In this document: positions 49,695-62,077 of the stretch, in pieces
Layout: each line of letters begins with the position of its first letter
Position numbering within the stretch: position 1 is the first letter of the stretch
NCBI GenBank assembly: GCA_027186245.1
Contig: CP114491.1
Location: forward strand, 9,483,501 to 9,547,500
Reading direction: 5' to 3'
DNA length: 64,000 nt
Source of the DNA: Coriaria nepalensis
Taxonomy: Eukaryota; Streptophyta; Magnoliopsida; Cucurbitales; Coriariaceae
Made by a program: the position numbers and the translations under genes
The notes under the pieces: model-generated
The model's input: the letters and a program-made list of their open reading frames with translations, nothing else
The model's database searches: none
Told to the model about the DNA's origin: nothing

Positions 49695-50529
49695 CTATGA
49701 TTTAACCCCATTTATGTTTCCTCGGCCATGGTTAGTTCGGTTATCGTTAAGGTTACTATTTGGACTGATCTTGTCAGCAAGGGCATCTTTTTCTGAGAGC
49801 AGAAGGGATCTATCCTTCGCATCGCTTTGTAGTTTCTTTACCTCAAAGTCAAGTCGCTCCTGATCTGCATTATGCAAAAAGGAGTAAAGGACTTATAAAC
49901 GCAACCGAGCTAATAATCAACTCTAAGCACTAACAGTCACGGGTTAAGAACAAGTTAAACAAAATTTGATACCTGTCTCCAAGATAGTATGCGCAGCATG
50001 GAATGGTATCCTAGCAAACACATACATTCAGGGGAAAATCATCCATGTTCTCTCATAAGTGTCATGGTTCCCACAGGCAGAACACATTTCCCTCACCAAT
50101 GGCCTTGATGTAGGACCCTCAATTTCGTTCATTATCAATTCAAATGCAGATGGCACACTAGCCTTTGTCGTCCGAGCCCTTCTCCTTAAGGAAGTCAACG
50201 CTTCTCCGTTTCCAATCCTCATTCTATCATTCTCAACAACCTGTATGCAATTTCCCACCACACAAACCACTAACCCTATATTCTTACGTACTTTGTCAAC
50301 CAGGGATCCAACTAGCCCGATTCTATTTTGGACACTTTCTACATCAAAGATGAACTTTTCAAGTCGAATCTTACCTCATTTAGAGCTAGAAGAAATGCTC
50401 AGCTTCAAATTCAAGCTCGGTTAAGCTCTGCTTGAACTGCTTCGTAGTCTCATACATGGCCACGATAAACGTTGAGGAAGATAGGTGTCCCGAGGCAACA
50501 ACCTATCTGAGCAAAAAAATAAAAGGAAA
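49695..50529 (-). pseudogene. Broken gene of unrecognised plant coiled-coil family
   Basis: The reverse strand shows exon-like pieces with coding character. The 5' piece (about 50380-50510) reads SSSTFIVAMYETTKQFKQSL and TELEFEAEHFF, then stops. A second piece reads GLVGSLVDKVRKNIGLVVCV, RMRIGNGEALTSLRRRARTT, and REMCSACGNHDTYERTWMIF. It meets an in-frame TGA after FP, then continues RIPFHAAHTILET to a donor at 49972. The last exon (49864-49695) reads DQERLDFEVKKLQSDAKDRS and ends at TAG. CSACGNH resembles half of a zinc knuckle. I recognise this as one conserved plant protein but cannot name it. The in-frame stop and the missing 5' and intron sequence make it a pseudogene or a badly fragmented gene. 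Confidence 0.6.
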
Positions 50530-51095
50530 ATCAAAGATGAACCCAATCTCCAATAACCACGACTCAACGTACTTTTAGCCCCTTACATCCGTCGACGGGA
50601 TTGATAAGGATTTGAAGCCTGAAATGTAGTCGCATTCACTGTCGTATCGTACCTGATCGAATCCAAGGGCCCTAGATCGAAGGGAGAAACTCAGGTTCAG
50701 GGGTTTATCGTTCTAGTATGATAGTATATTTTCTTCGACCCCTTCAACATCTCCACTATGGCGCCAAGCTTTAATAGTGAATCATTTGGGTCGCCACTTT
50801 AAACTTGTATTTATACTCCTTGTCCACTCAGTTTATAAGACTCGTTACGGGCCCAAAGTAATAGGTCCAGACGGCCCATTGAAGGCTTGAGAAATAAGCC
50901 TGTTTTTTATTATTTTATGGGCCTGGATTTATCACATCCAACAAATATGCTGAAATAAAATTTCAAGGAGTAAACCATTGAAACTGAAAAAGAATTAAAA
51001 AATAATAAAAAATAATAAAAATAATAAAAATAATAGAAAAGAATGAAGCTTCTTTCGCTAGAAGGTCGCTAGAGTTGAAGACAGAGAAGAACACC
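50530..51095. other. Spacer between two pseudogenes
   Basis: No gene is seen. About 50990-51040 is an A-rich AATAATAAA-type microsatellite. Confidence 0.4.
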
Positions 51096-52299
51096 TCATA
51101 GTTTGTTCGTGTCCGACGAAGAGCCGCTTGAACTATCGAGATTAGCAGTTGCAGGGCAGAGAGAAGCGAATTGACAAGACCAACATTTCCAACGCTCTTC
51201 CTCGGGAGTAAAGGTTGCCGCTCTCTCTCCTTTCCAGAACTGAAGACCGTTATCAAGCTTACTCTTATGACTCTTATCTGCCCAATATATGTACAGAAAA
51301 GCCTTAAGTTTTTCGATATATAAATAGTATTAAGAAACCGAGAAGGTCACACATTTTGGAACTAACATCAACAAAAGCATGTTGTCAGCAGGAGGTAGCA
51401 TACTGCATGTGTTTCGGAAGCTTCTAACCACATCTTCAAGCGTCTGTATAGAGAAAATATGAATAAGAAAATATACCTACCTTAAGGTAATTTTTAAGCG
51501 CGATGAGAAACAGAATATTTCCTTAGATTCGACGCCTGATGAAGCAGTGGCCTCTCTAATATCTTCTGATAAGATAGAATGAGGATTCCATGAGAAATAG
51601 TCAAAGAACTGTGTGGAGGGAAAGCGAGTTGTGATCAAATTGTCCAACAAATACTTATAAATCATTAATTGAAGCCTGCGCAACATATAAAATAAGATGA
51701 TTAGATTAGAAGAACTCCATATCTAAATGATGAAGAAGAAGAAGATGAAGCATACTTTCCATTTCTTCTTTGTGGGTCCGGTGGAAGTGTATCTCGAGCA
51801 CGGGTGTTTGTATCTACTAACATAGGATTTACATCATTTCCAGAAAGAGGTATTCTTAATTCATCAACTATCCCTACGATCCATACACCATCTACATATC
51901 CTATTCTGCAATTTACATTGAAAAAAAAAAAAACCCCATTGAATTGTAAAAGGATTAAAAAAACGATTGATTTACATAACGAAGAAGAAAAATAATCGAA
52001 CTTACACGGGAAGTTCACGGGTTAATCCTTCAAAGAGTAGTTGATTAACACCAGATATGAAAGCCATAAACTTTTTAGCTCATCTATCTTCCATTATTTT
52101 CACACTAACTTCTACTCTTTTTATAACCTAGGAAGAATTAAAAGATGATAAAAAAAAATTAACATGTCCATTGATTTTACGTACTTTGAAAACCAAAAAA
52201 TCGTACTTCAAAAACGAAAAGTTGTACCTCTTCTTCAAGCACGGCATGGCAAGCACTACCTGCTTTCATGGCATTACTGGCCTTTTTAGGCTTTCATTA
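51096..52299 (-). pseudogene. Exonuclease V (EXO5/DEM1) pseudogene
   Basis: The reverse strand holds several exon-like blocks in gene order. They are AMKAGSACHAVLEEE, VIKRVEVSVKIMEDR, a stop, [100 protein letters not shown], and GERAATFTPEEERWKCWSCQ followed by FASLC. This is plant exonuclease V, a PD-(D/E)XK nuclease with C-terminal Fe-S cysteines (CWSCQFASLC is still visible). Splice-site-like GT and AG flank the blocks, so it came from an intron-bearing copy, not a processed cDNA. It lacks the N-terminal third, carries an in-frame TGA after EDR where the family has Trp, and has Asn where the catalytic Lys of the (D/E)xK motif is expected (VDTNTR). The part between the MLPPAD block and the Fe-S end is also disturbed. 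Confidence 0.88.
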
Positions 52300-53015
52300 C
52301 TGCAATGAAACTTGGATTTTAAGCATTCCCATTTGGGTGTCTTTGTAAATTTAATGAATAAATAAATATTAATGGATGATTTTTTTTTTCTTTCGAATCT
52401 TTCGTTATTTAAGCTAATGCTGCTTTATTGAAATTTTTGTTACTTTTCAAGTTTTCTTCAAATGGAGCATTTCAAACTTGCCCATGAATCAAGCTTGCCC
52501 TTATCTTCTTCCAATGTATAACTCCACTAATTGCATTTTTTTAGTTTAGTTAATCTCGGGTTTGACTCAATACTACAAAGATGAATCAATGATAATAAGC
52601 TTGCAGCCTTGATTATAAAAGCTAACTAGATTTTCAGGTCAAGTTTCATAACATTTCGAGAAAATTGTTGGCATGAAATTTTTTGATAAATAGATCTATC
52701 ACAATTGTATATGTCAGTTTTATACTATCATATTATATATCATATTAACCTTATGTCTAGTTGAAATGGAGCAATCCACGGGAAAAACGGTTTACCAATA
52801 AATTCTCATTGTGGGCATAGAATGCAGTATACGTATCCCGCAATCCAATTCTCATGTCATTTAAAGAAAGAATTTCATACAAGAGAGAAATACATCATCT
52901 GAACTATTAAACATTGCAATTCATGCTATTATACCAAGGAAAAATAAATAAATATACAATAATGAAAAGAGAAAGAGGAAACGTTTAGTACCATTTACTT
53001 TCAAACTGAATTTCC
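52300..53015. other. Spacer, no gene seen
   Basis: AT-rich sequence between the EXO5 and PPR remnants. No reading frame of note on either strand. Confidence 0.45.
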
Positions 53016-53396
53016 TTAGTCATCTTCAAGCACTAACAATAGCTTCTTATAAGTTCGTCTATCTAAAAGCCCTTTCCCTTGCAACTGTCTTAACAGGCTC
53101 ATAGCCTCTATTACTCGTCCTTTCCGACTTATCTCATCTAATAACGTCCTATAAGTAATCAAATCAACTAATCTCTGATTTTCAATCATCTCCCACAAAT
53201 AACCCACAGCTTATATCACCACTCCACTAATAGCTAAAGCATTCACTAATGAATTATACGATATCCCGTTCGGAACAAACCCTTTCCCCATCATTTCATC
53301 AAGCAACTCCCTAGCATTATTAGTCCTCCCATGAGCACACAGTCCATGGATCAAGTAATAGTAAGAAAACGAATTCGGCTTGCAAGTATACACCAT
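53016..53396 (-). pseudogene. Pentatricopeptide repeat (PPR) protein fragment
   Basis: On the reverse strand the sequence reads CKPNSFSYYYLIHGLCAHGR, TNNARELLDEMMGKGFVPNG and ISYNSLVNALAISG. These are two canonical 35-residue P-type PPR motifs. An in-frame TAA after GVVI is followed in the same frame by GYLWEMIENQRLVDLITYRT, LLDEISRKGRVIEAMSLLRQ and a C-terminal RRTYKKLLLVLEDD. Stops immediately upstream of the first motif cut it off from any N-terminal repeats or organelle-targeting peptide. It is the C-terminal end of a P-class PPR gene, broken by a nonsense codon and truncation. PPR proteins normally bind organelle RNA. Confidence 0.88.
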
Positions 53397-53857
53397 TTAT
53401 CAAGTAATCGAGATGATATAATTTCTGGAATAACAGTAAAAGTCACTTCCTCACTGGATAAATTAAAAGAATTGTCTTAAGAATGACATACACATAATTT
53501 ATAAATCCAGATCCACTTTAAGAAATCACTTATTACTACCATTTTAGCTACTCATTAGGGTCGTCATTAATTGTGTACTTATAATTAACCTTCATAATAT
53601 ATGTAGTTTTAATCATGTAATAGTCCATGTTAGATTTCATAAGTATATTTTCCAACAAATTAAGGCATTAGGTTATATAAATTACTTTGAAACTACGGAA
53701 CTTGATCTATTATCATCGTCTACTCTTGTTTCGACAATCATTTCAAAACTGTCTAAACTATCCTACGTAAACTCGGTACGATCATAATCATGTTCCGGAA
53801 TAATCTAAGGTGAACGTTCGAAAGTAAGAGATCGAGGAGGATGAGTATCATAGTTGT
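53397..53857. other. Spacer and MLO3-like 3' UTR
   Basis: No gene is seen. The last part, nearest 53857, is the likely 3' UTR of the minus-strand MLO gene. Confidence 0.45.
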
Positions 53858-56800
53858 CTAGTTGATCGTCACCACCATATTGTCATAATCATGATTAGAT
53901 TTTGATGTACTGCTTCCATCTTGATCTTTCTGTTGTTTTTTCCTCTTTTGCTTCACTTCTTCGTGCCATTGCTTGATTGCTTTCACACTCTCTTCTTCGA
54001 ACACAGCCGTTTTGTACTCTGATCCCATCTGTTATGTATCATGCATAGAGAGAAACATATTATTCCATTAATCATATATCATATCTAATTTCAAACTTAA
54101 TTATGTGTATATGATATGGTCAAAGTCAAACCTGTGAGACAAGAGCATATAGGGGAAGAGTGACGTAGCTACAAATCACTTGGACTGTCACACTGTAAAA
54201 TATTTAGTTAATAAAAAATGAAACCTTAGATATATTTCCATTATAAAATAAATAATAAATGTATAAAAAAAATATGTATGCAAATGATACTTACGCTAAT
54301 ACCATCCTTACTACAATGATCTCTACGTGCTCATGGTAGCAAGATTTGATTCCATATTCAAACTGAAGTTCACAAAGAATTGAAGAATAAATAAATAAAT
54401 ATATATATAAATGAAGATTATAAAACATGATTTGTATTCGGTCTAGACTATACAAGTTCAGAACAGATCCAAATTGGTTGAAATTAAATAAAATTTAATC
54501 TCAATTGTAAGCATGGATTAGTTCGGATCCGTATAGTCTAAACCAAATCTTAATTTTATTAAATAATTATTTTAAACCGTACCGTAACCCAAATAAAGAA
54601 TGCAACCTCAAATGCATTCTAGGAAAAAGAGGGAAAAAAAAAAGAAAAAGATGATGATTAGTAGTTAAGGCAACTTGTTCATAATGTTAAGTGAAATTAA
54701 ATTAATTAATATAAAATTAATAGATTAAATACCATGAACAAAGTGTAATGAACAAGTGTCAAGACAAAAGTGGGGTGACTAAACCAGAAGAGATCGTCAC
54801 TAGGCTGAACAAGCGGAGCTCCTTTGATCACTGTGTTTTGATTTTGAAGCCGAAGGGCTAACCTAGCCACGATTACTTGTAGCTTGGTTCCAAGAGTTAG
54901 CACTATCTATATATAATTAAGTTAATTAATTAACTAATTAGCATCTATTTTCTTAATTATTAAGAGTATCAAATAATATAATGAGTATCCATATACATTT
55001 TTAAGACAATCGGTAGTATTGAAAAAAATTTTAAAAAACATACAATTAGTGGGAGAAATGAAACCCAGAGATACACATTCCAACCTGCCGATTATCATCA
55101 TTTATTACCGATTATTAGTTTGCTTAATTAAGAAAAAAATATAATTAGCATATGATTAGAAGAAGTTGATCAAACTCACCATGCACGTCCACAAGAATGA
55201 AAATTACCACCACGAACCACATGAAAGGGCTGCCCAATTATCAGAAACAATGAAATAAGTTAATAAACTTTATTGGTTCGAACTGCGGTTTATACTCAAA
55301 CTGTATCCATGGACATTGGACAGAAGACCTGATGCCGACCACAAGTTTGAAGTCATCATCCAACGACCGTTCTATGTACTTCTGGAAATCAAATGAAGTG
55401 TTGGTCGATAAATGAGTCTGCAATTAATTAATTTAGATTAGAGCAATCTAATCGTGTAATTAAGCATTATCATGTTGAAGAAGTAGTCATATTCATAGAG
55501 AGAGAGAGAGACTGACTGAAATGAAACCGTGACGTAGGGTCAGATAGTCAACTTTTTCCACTGAATGAAAAAATTGTTGGAAGAAGCATTTCTGCAAACA
55601 ATATTAAACATGAAGATTGCAAATAATTTATATTAGACATCGATTAGTCGGGTATTAAGAATCGGAATATTTTAGAATCATCTGAATATCTTCAGGAAAA
55701 AAAACTTACAATCCAAAGAAGAATTGTTGTCGTTGTATAAGAAGTTACATGTCGACGTCCAAACGTTGTTTGTCTTGTGATTCTGAACCGGTTCGGATCT
55801 AAAGTACATTTTACCATATCCATAGTCGTGTAATAAAATTAGAAAAAGAGAAGAAAGATTATGAAAATTAACTTAATTAATGTTGTCGTACCATTAGCCA
55901 CTTGGTACTCTATCGTCTGGGTCTCCTTTTCCCAAGCTTCCCACCGCCTCATCTGTAACATTAAACAAAGCAGTTACCATTTTAATGTTTGCACCCAACT
56001 AGTTCATGCATAAGTCAACATCTAAAAAGTCAACATGTTTGTTGTGACGTAATAAATAAATATTGACCTAGATCAGTAAAATTAAAATACTATCTTCATT
56101 GTAACTTTCATCATCAATCTTGCTTGCTATTATAATATTAAATCCAAATTGTCACATTACTTAAAAAAAAAAAATATGCAATGCATATATAATTCTATTA
56201 CCTTGAATCTTCCTAAAGCCATAGTAAGCACACTGTAGACGATCTGCATAACAGTTAATATGAAGATGAAATTGTTCAACTGACTCGTGCCTTCGATCGA
56301 TATGAAAGAAGTCTTTCCCTGATCACGTGTATATATTATTATATACACCAATTAACAAATTTAAACACATTGAAACTGGATTTGTATCGATAATTATTCT
56401 GATATTGACATTAATTAATATCGATTTATTACCTTGGCCGAGCAGTAATCAGAAGATTCGGATGAAGCTAGCAGTCTTTCTGGTACGAATGGAAATGAAT
56501 GCTGAGAATGTAACGTGGATTTTGTAGTAGCTTCAGGTTCTAATTCTCTGTGGCATGGAAGCATGCTGTATGCAATGTGGTTAGGTACACAGATTTTTGA
56601 TATGGGTCTTTGAGTTACTGCTAGAATCAGTGACATCAACCCTAATTGTATCAGCACTGCAAACAAGAACAACAGAGTAAGTAATACCAAGAATCACACT
56701 AAATTTCAATAATTAAAAACTTTAATAATTGTCCCATTAACTTGTTTTAGTTATTGAATTTTGTATTTCTACAGAAAAATAATTATAGAAAATAGAAAGA

Positions 56801-57124
56801 CAAAAAAAACACCTGACTTGAGCTTCTCAACAGCCTCAAACAAAGCAGTCTTTCTATGACGTTTGAGCCACTGTTAAACATCATAATAAGACATTGGGTT
56901 TGAGTTTTATACAATCATGTATAAGTAAATTGAACTATTTTTTTTTTTATAAAACAAATAAATACAAAAAAAAAAAAAAGAGAGAGAGAAAGAAATGAAG
57001 TGATTACATGGGAAATGAGATGAATTATATGCTCGACTAAAATGGAGAGAGAGATGAAGACAAGGCAAACAGAAGCTAAGGCCCAAGTTGGCGTATGCTG
57101 CAGTGAATCCTCGGCGGCCGCCAT
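53858..57124 (-). CDS. MLO family seven-transmembrane protein, MLO3-like
   Basis: Fifteen coding exons on the reverse strand: 57124-57008, 56870-56813, 56656-56433, 56318-56202, 55952-55892, 55798-55710, 55591-55517, 55417-55329, 55229-55180, 55084-55044, 54906-54733, 54618-54583, 54362-54295, 54192-54132 and 54028-53858. All are GT-AG and in phase, giving 476 aa. It starts [20 protein letters not shown]. Later landmarks are [64 protein letters not shown] and [20 protein letters not shown]. The short tail contains the calmodulin-binding-type helix around [17 protein letters not shown] with its Trp. The phrases [21 protein letters not shown] and DPNRFRITR point to AtMLO3 (clade VI). MLO proteins sit in the plasma membrane and bind calmodulin. 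The gene looks intact and head-to-head with the next MLO gene. Confidence 0.94.
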
Positions 57125-60100
57125 AGCTACTGCCTACCGACTTATGATCTCCGACTTGTTCTTTCTTTCTTTAAGTTTAGAGAAAGAGATATTTATTAGC
57201 TTTTTTCGGCAGCAGAGCAGGTGTTGATAATGAAGAAGAATTCAAAGCTAGAGCCGTTAAATGAATGCACCGACGACTTTGAATATTGTTCATTGAAGAA
57301 GAAGTCAACCAAGTAAAGTGAGTTTGCACTGGTGAAGGTCTTGTCTTGTCTGTTCTGTTTAATTATATTATTATTATTATTATTATATTTTATATTTATT
57401 TTTAAAAATATTCTATTTAATTTGAAATATTTAAAATGTTAATATTTGATTATTCTCCCTTTAACTCTTAAATTATAAATAAGAGATTTAAATATTTTTT
57501 TTAAAAAATTGATAATTAATTTTAAAAAATAACATTCGTAAATTTTAAAAATAAAATTTTGAGATGGTTTTAGTATATATATATAAATGAAAATGACACT
57601 AACCCAGATAATGAAGTGACATCACGTGGGACCTAGTGCGTCAAATACATCGTTAGGCTTGAAAAAATCAAGCATCAACCACTCCCAATTATATATTATT
57701 GTTAAAAGTTTATTTTCCTATTATTTTTTTATAAAAAGTTGTAGTATTCTCTAATGGGCCTTATGACGCTCTAGCCCAATTTAAGGGTCCAGACCATTAA
57801 CCAAGATCAGATGGGCCCAGAATAAATAAGTTCCGATATGGAGACTTAGGACATTTGTCGTCTCTAATTATATAGAGCTGTCATTCGGGGGAATGCGCCC
57901 ATTTCATCGGATAAAGATTCGTCATTCAGAGCCTGGCTATCTGGACCGGCCCGGAGCCCAGATTTTTGGGCCCACCCCAAGCACGCCTACCCACCGACCT
58001 TCTTTCCTAACAAATATGAAAATTCCCACCCCCCTTCAATTTTCCTATAAATGGTAAATGCCATACTCCATCTCGTACATTTTTTTCTTCAACTTTCTCA
58101 TTCTCTCTATGTATTATATACTCTAATCTCTACAGTCATTCTCTTAATTAAATATTTAATTGTTCTAATTACTAATTTATTACTATTTAAATTATTAATT
58201 ACTCAATTATCCAAATAATTGAACATAAAAAATTATTTAAAACATATAAATCAAAACAATATTCAAATTTATGCAAAAACATAACTTTAAATTTATTAAA
58301 GAAATTTGTTTATAAATAAATAAATAAAAGAGACAAGCAGATGGGCTGGGTCGGACCCAAGTCCATATTCCACATCCACCCACGCCCAACAAAAGGCCAA
58401 CACTAAACCCGTGATGAATCATACTATTCGGTCTGAATTGTCACCACTATTTTCATTCCTATCTATAATTTGTATATTTCAAAATAATGAAATAATTTAG
58501 TGCAATATGTAGGATCACCTAAAATATTTTAATTCCACAAATAATTCATCTTAGTACAAGTTAATTACATAAAAATTAAAATATGATATTTGGCCGACTT
58601 AATTAACTATATAATATATGATTCACGTGTTTGCAAAACCTATGACGGTGATTTTCATCCGTTCATTATGTTGCCTAGATCCAATAGGTTATAGTAATTA
58701 ATCGATTGATTAGCCGCCCAACTTGTAGTTTTCTCTTATTAATTTTTCAAACAAATTGACATTTTATTGTTACATGTGTACAAATATGTATTATGTAGTG
58801 TTAAGATGGGACATGGACACCCATCCTCTCTTTAACATAACAGTCTTTCAAATTTTTGATAATAAGAATTATAATAACAAATGAAAATTTCAATAAGGAA
58901 TTCATCAATATTTATGAATGATTGAGAATGTATCTATAGATTATCTCTTTTGCTCATTATATGAGATTCTGAGAATCAGTTAAACTTATCCTTAATTCGT
59001 TCGAGCTTTTATTTTTCTTGGAGACTATTATTATTGATGACATTTCATCATGCCAAGTTGGACCGTTTTTCATCCGTATACAATCAAATGTAAAGAGTTA
59101 TACATATGGACGGATCTATTTTGACTTTATCTTGTAGTAGTTAGGTAAGAGACTTTCGAAATTTGACATTTTTTGTAAGCTTCTCCATGCATATTCATTG
59201 TATTGATAATAATAATCTGTAACATCATGACCCATTATTCATTCATTCATTCATTCATTCATTCATTTATTCATTACAAAGAATATAGTCCATGACTTTT
59301 ACCTTTATTACAGATTCAAATTCATAAAGTTGATGATAATTTAAGAAACATAATGAATGAATATGAATTAGACTGTTTACTTATCAAGCAACAAGTTTTC
59401 TTGCAAGAACGTAATAATAAATGAAATGGTATTAATTAGTTAGTTAATATATGATTGATACGTTCTTTAATTCCATGCCGCGATTGATTAGTTAATTAGT
59501 TAATTTTGATTAGGGTTTCTAAATCTCTATTAAATTTAAACTATTAATTATAACTTTGGCGAAATAACATTCTAAGAGGTCGATATGCAAATTTAAAAAA
59601 AAAAAAAAAAAAATTTTGAATTTTCTTTCTTTATTATTTTGACTAAATATTAGCGACCCCACCAAAAAAAAAAAAAAAAATCCTCTAAATCTCAACCTGA
59701 TACGGCAATCCATGAATTTGGGCGGCAAGAGGTTGAAATATTCTTCCCATTTGATCCTTAAATATTTAATAGTATTAATTATGCATGCAGCTAGCAACTG
59801 GAAATGAAAACTACTAAGTAAACGTTTCTCCTATAGGATGAAGCGAATAACACTTTGACTTAGCATCTAAGTATAACCTAATTATAAATTAAATATTTAA
59901 ATTTGAAAAATGAAACGACATGGTGTTATGTTAATGTCAATAATAATATATATATATATATATATAGTAATAATGTTTTGGAATGCATGTTTTTTGTACG
60001 ATACGTACTTTTCAATAACAAGTAAATAAAAAACAAAAACATCTCTTCTAACCTATCTAGAAAGAAATAAATCTCAAAGATTAAACTAGAAAGTGTCTTT

Positions 60101-61123
60101 AGTAAGCGTGGAACTTGTATCATATAGTATTATATATAAGATATTAGTAAGAATTATTGTCATAAACATATATTTTAACTAGGGATTAAACCTAATTTAG
60201 GAACATCTGGATCACTCTCATCTCCTTTTGGTCTCCCATTTTTTTGGGGGTAAATTATACTCATTGATGTTAACATCTTAACTGTAATAGAGAACAGTAA
60301 ATTAGACTCGGACAATTAGATTATTCTGATTAGAGCCAATCCATTTTAACTATATTGATTATCGTGACAATGATACAAAAAAGGATCGGGAAATATAAAA
60401 CTACGAGGTGCCCTAATCATTTTGATATCATGAGAAGAATGAGTCAATCAAGTCTTAGTTTATATATATATTTAAGAAAAAAAATATAAAAAAAACAAAA
60501 CAAAAAGCGTCATCATCGATTATGATGAACCAATCAAGCAAACTCTTGACTTACAGATCAATGGCCCTGATTAAAAATAGCGATAGTAAATCATATAAAA
60601 AACAGTCAATAATTAAGCGACATAATCCAAGATTCTAGTTAAATGTTGGCATCATGAAACTAATACTTCTATTGTACAACTCCAAACGTAAGTAATGAAA
60701 CAGTGACCATTCTGTTTTTAGAAAATAAAAAATAAAAAAAACTTTAAAAAATTCGGTCAAAGAAAACTGCATCATTACCATTTATATATATATATATATT
60801 AATAATATGATTAATCTGATATGATTGATCAAGTCAGGCTCTTTCCCACACTATGAAACATCAACTATATGTAGAGAGTCACGAGTCTCTTTCCTACGCG
60901 TTAAGAAAGTCAAAAGTCAATTCAATGACGCCATTAATGCTAGCGCGAAACTTTCTACACTTTCTTTTGTTAATTCCATCCCCGCCTTATGTATAAACTA
61001 TATTTCCCTTCCCCCTTTCTAATTAAATCCTTACCTCCATCTCTCTCTCGCTCTCTCTGACAGAGTACATACTGCACAGTTTTCTACAGTTTAGAGAGGG
61101 AGAGCTAAAGCCGGCATAGTTCC
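57125..61123. other. 4-kb intergenic region between the divergent MLO genes
   Basis: No gene is seen. It must hold both promoters. Features: GGGCC/GGCCC clusters at about 57755-57815 and 57945-57975, an (ATTC)n repeat at about 59234-59266, A-runs at about 59596-59614 and 59663-59680, and a (TA)n run at about 59944-59967. Near the plus-strand gene, a CT-rich patch (tctctctctcgctctctctg at about 61040) precedes the start by about 60 bp. Confidence 0.5.
59234..59266 (+). repeat. (ATTC)n microsatellite between the MLO genes
   Basis: About eight ATTC units lie in the 4-kb divergent MLO spacer. Confidence 0.9.
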
Positions 61124-62046
61124 ATGGCAGGTTCAACCGGAGAGAAGGAAAGAACTCTGGAGGAAACTTCAACATGGGCTGTCGCTGTAGTCTGCTTCGT
61201 TCTCGTTCTGATCTCGATCATCATCGAACACATCATCCATCTCATCGGAAAGGTACGTACATACATACATACATACATGTATACATAACGTCACGACTCA
61301 CGTCACATTATTTAACGGTAATAGAATGTGAAATGGGAATTGATTTTCTTGCAGTGGTTGAAGAAGAAGAACAAAAAATCACTCTATGAATCGCTAGAGA
61401 AGGTGAAATCAGGTACTAATTCATGTTACGTAAGAATGAATCAAGTTTTTGATACCGAAAAGAGAAAATTAATAATATAATATAATTTGGAGCTAACTAA
61501 CGACGACGTATTTCTTGGTTTGTTGATGAAGAGCTGATGCTGTTGGGATTCATATCGCTGCTCCTAACAGTCGGACAAGGAGTTATCGCCGATATCTGCA
61601 TACCAGAGAGCGTAGCTGCCACGTGGCATCCATGTAGTAAGAAAGAAGAAGAAAAGTCTGATGAAGACTCCTCTAGACGGAAGCTGCTCTCCGCAGGAGA
61701 TGATTTTGTTGGTGGAAGTTTCCGCCGTGTCCTGGCCACCGCCGGCGTTGACAAATGCACAAAGGAGGTACATGCATATTGAATCATATGTCGGCCTCAA
61801 AACTTAATTGCAATGTCATTTTCCAATCATTTATTAATCTTGAATTTGTGGTCACAAAATTATTTTAATCGCGTAACATATAGAAAAATCATTCAACGAA
61901 GAACTGCGCTTAGCCCCGTTGCACATGGTGCGGTCTATTTTGAATTTTCTTCAGTTAAATTAATGGGACCACACATTTTTTAAAACATAATAAATTTTGA
62001 TCACGTCGGAAATATACTTTTTTTTTTCCCCCTTCTTTTACCATGC

Positions 62047-62077
<31 letters not shown>

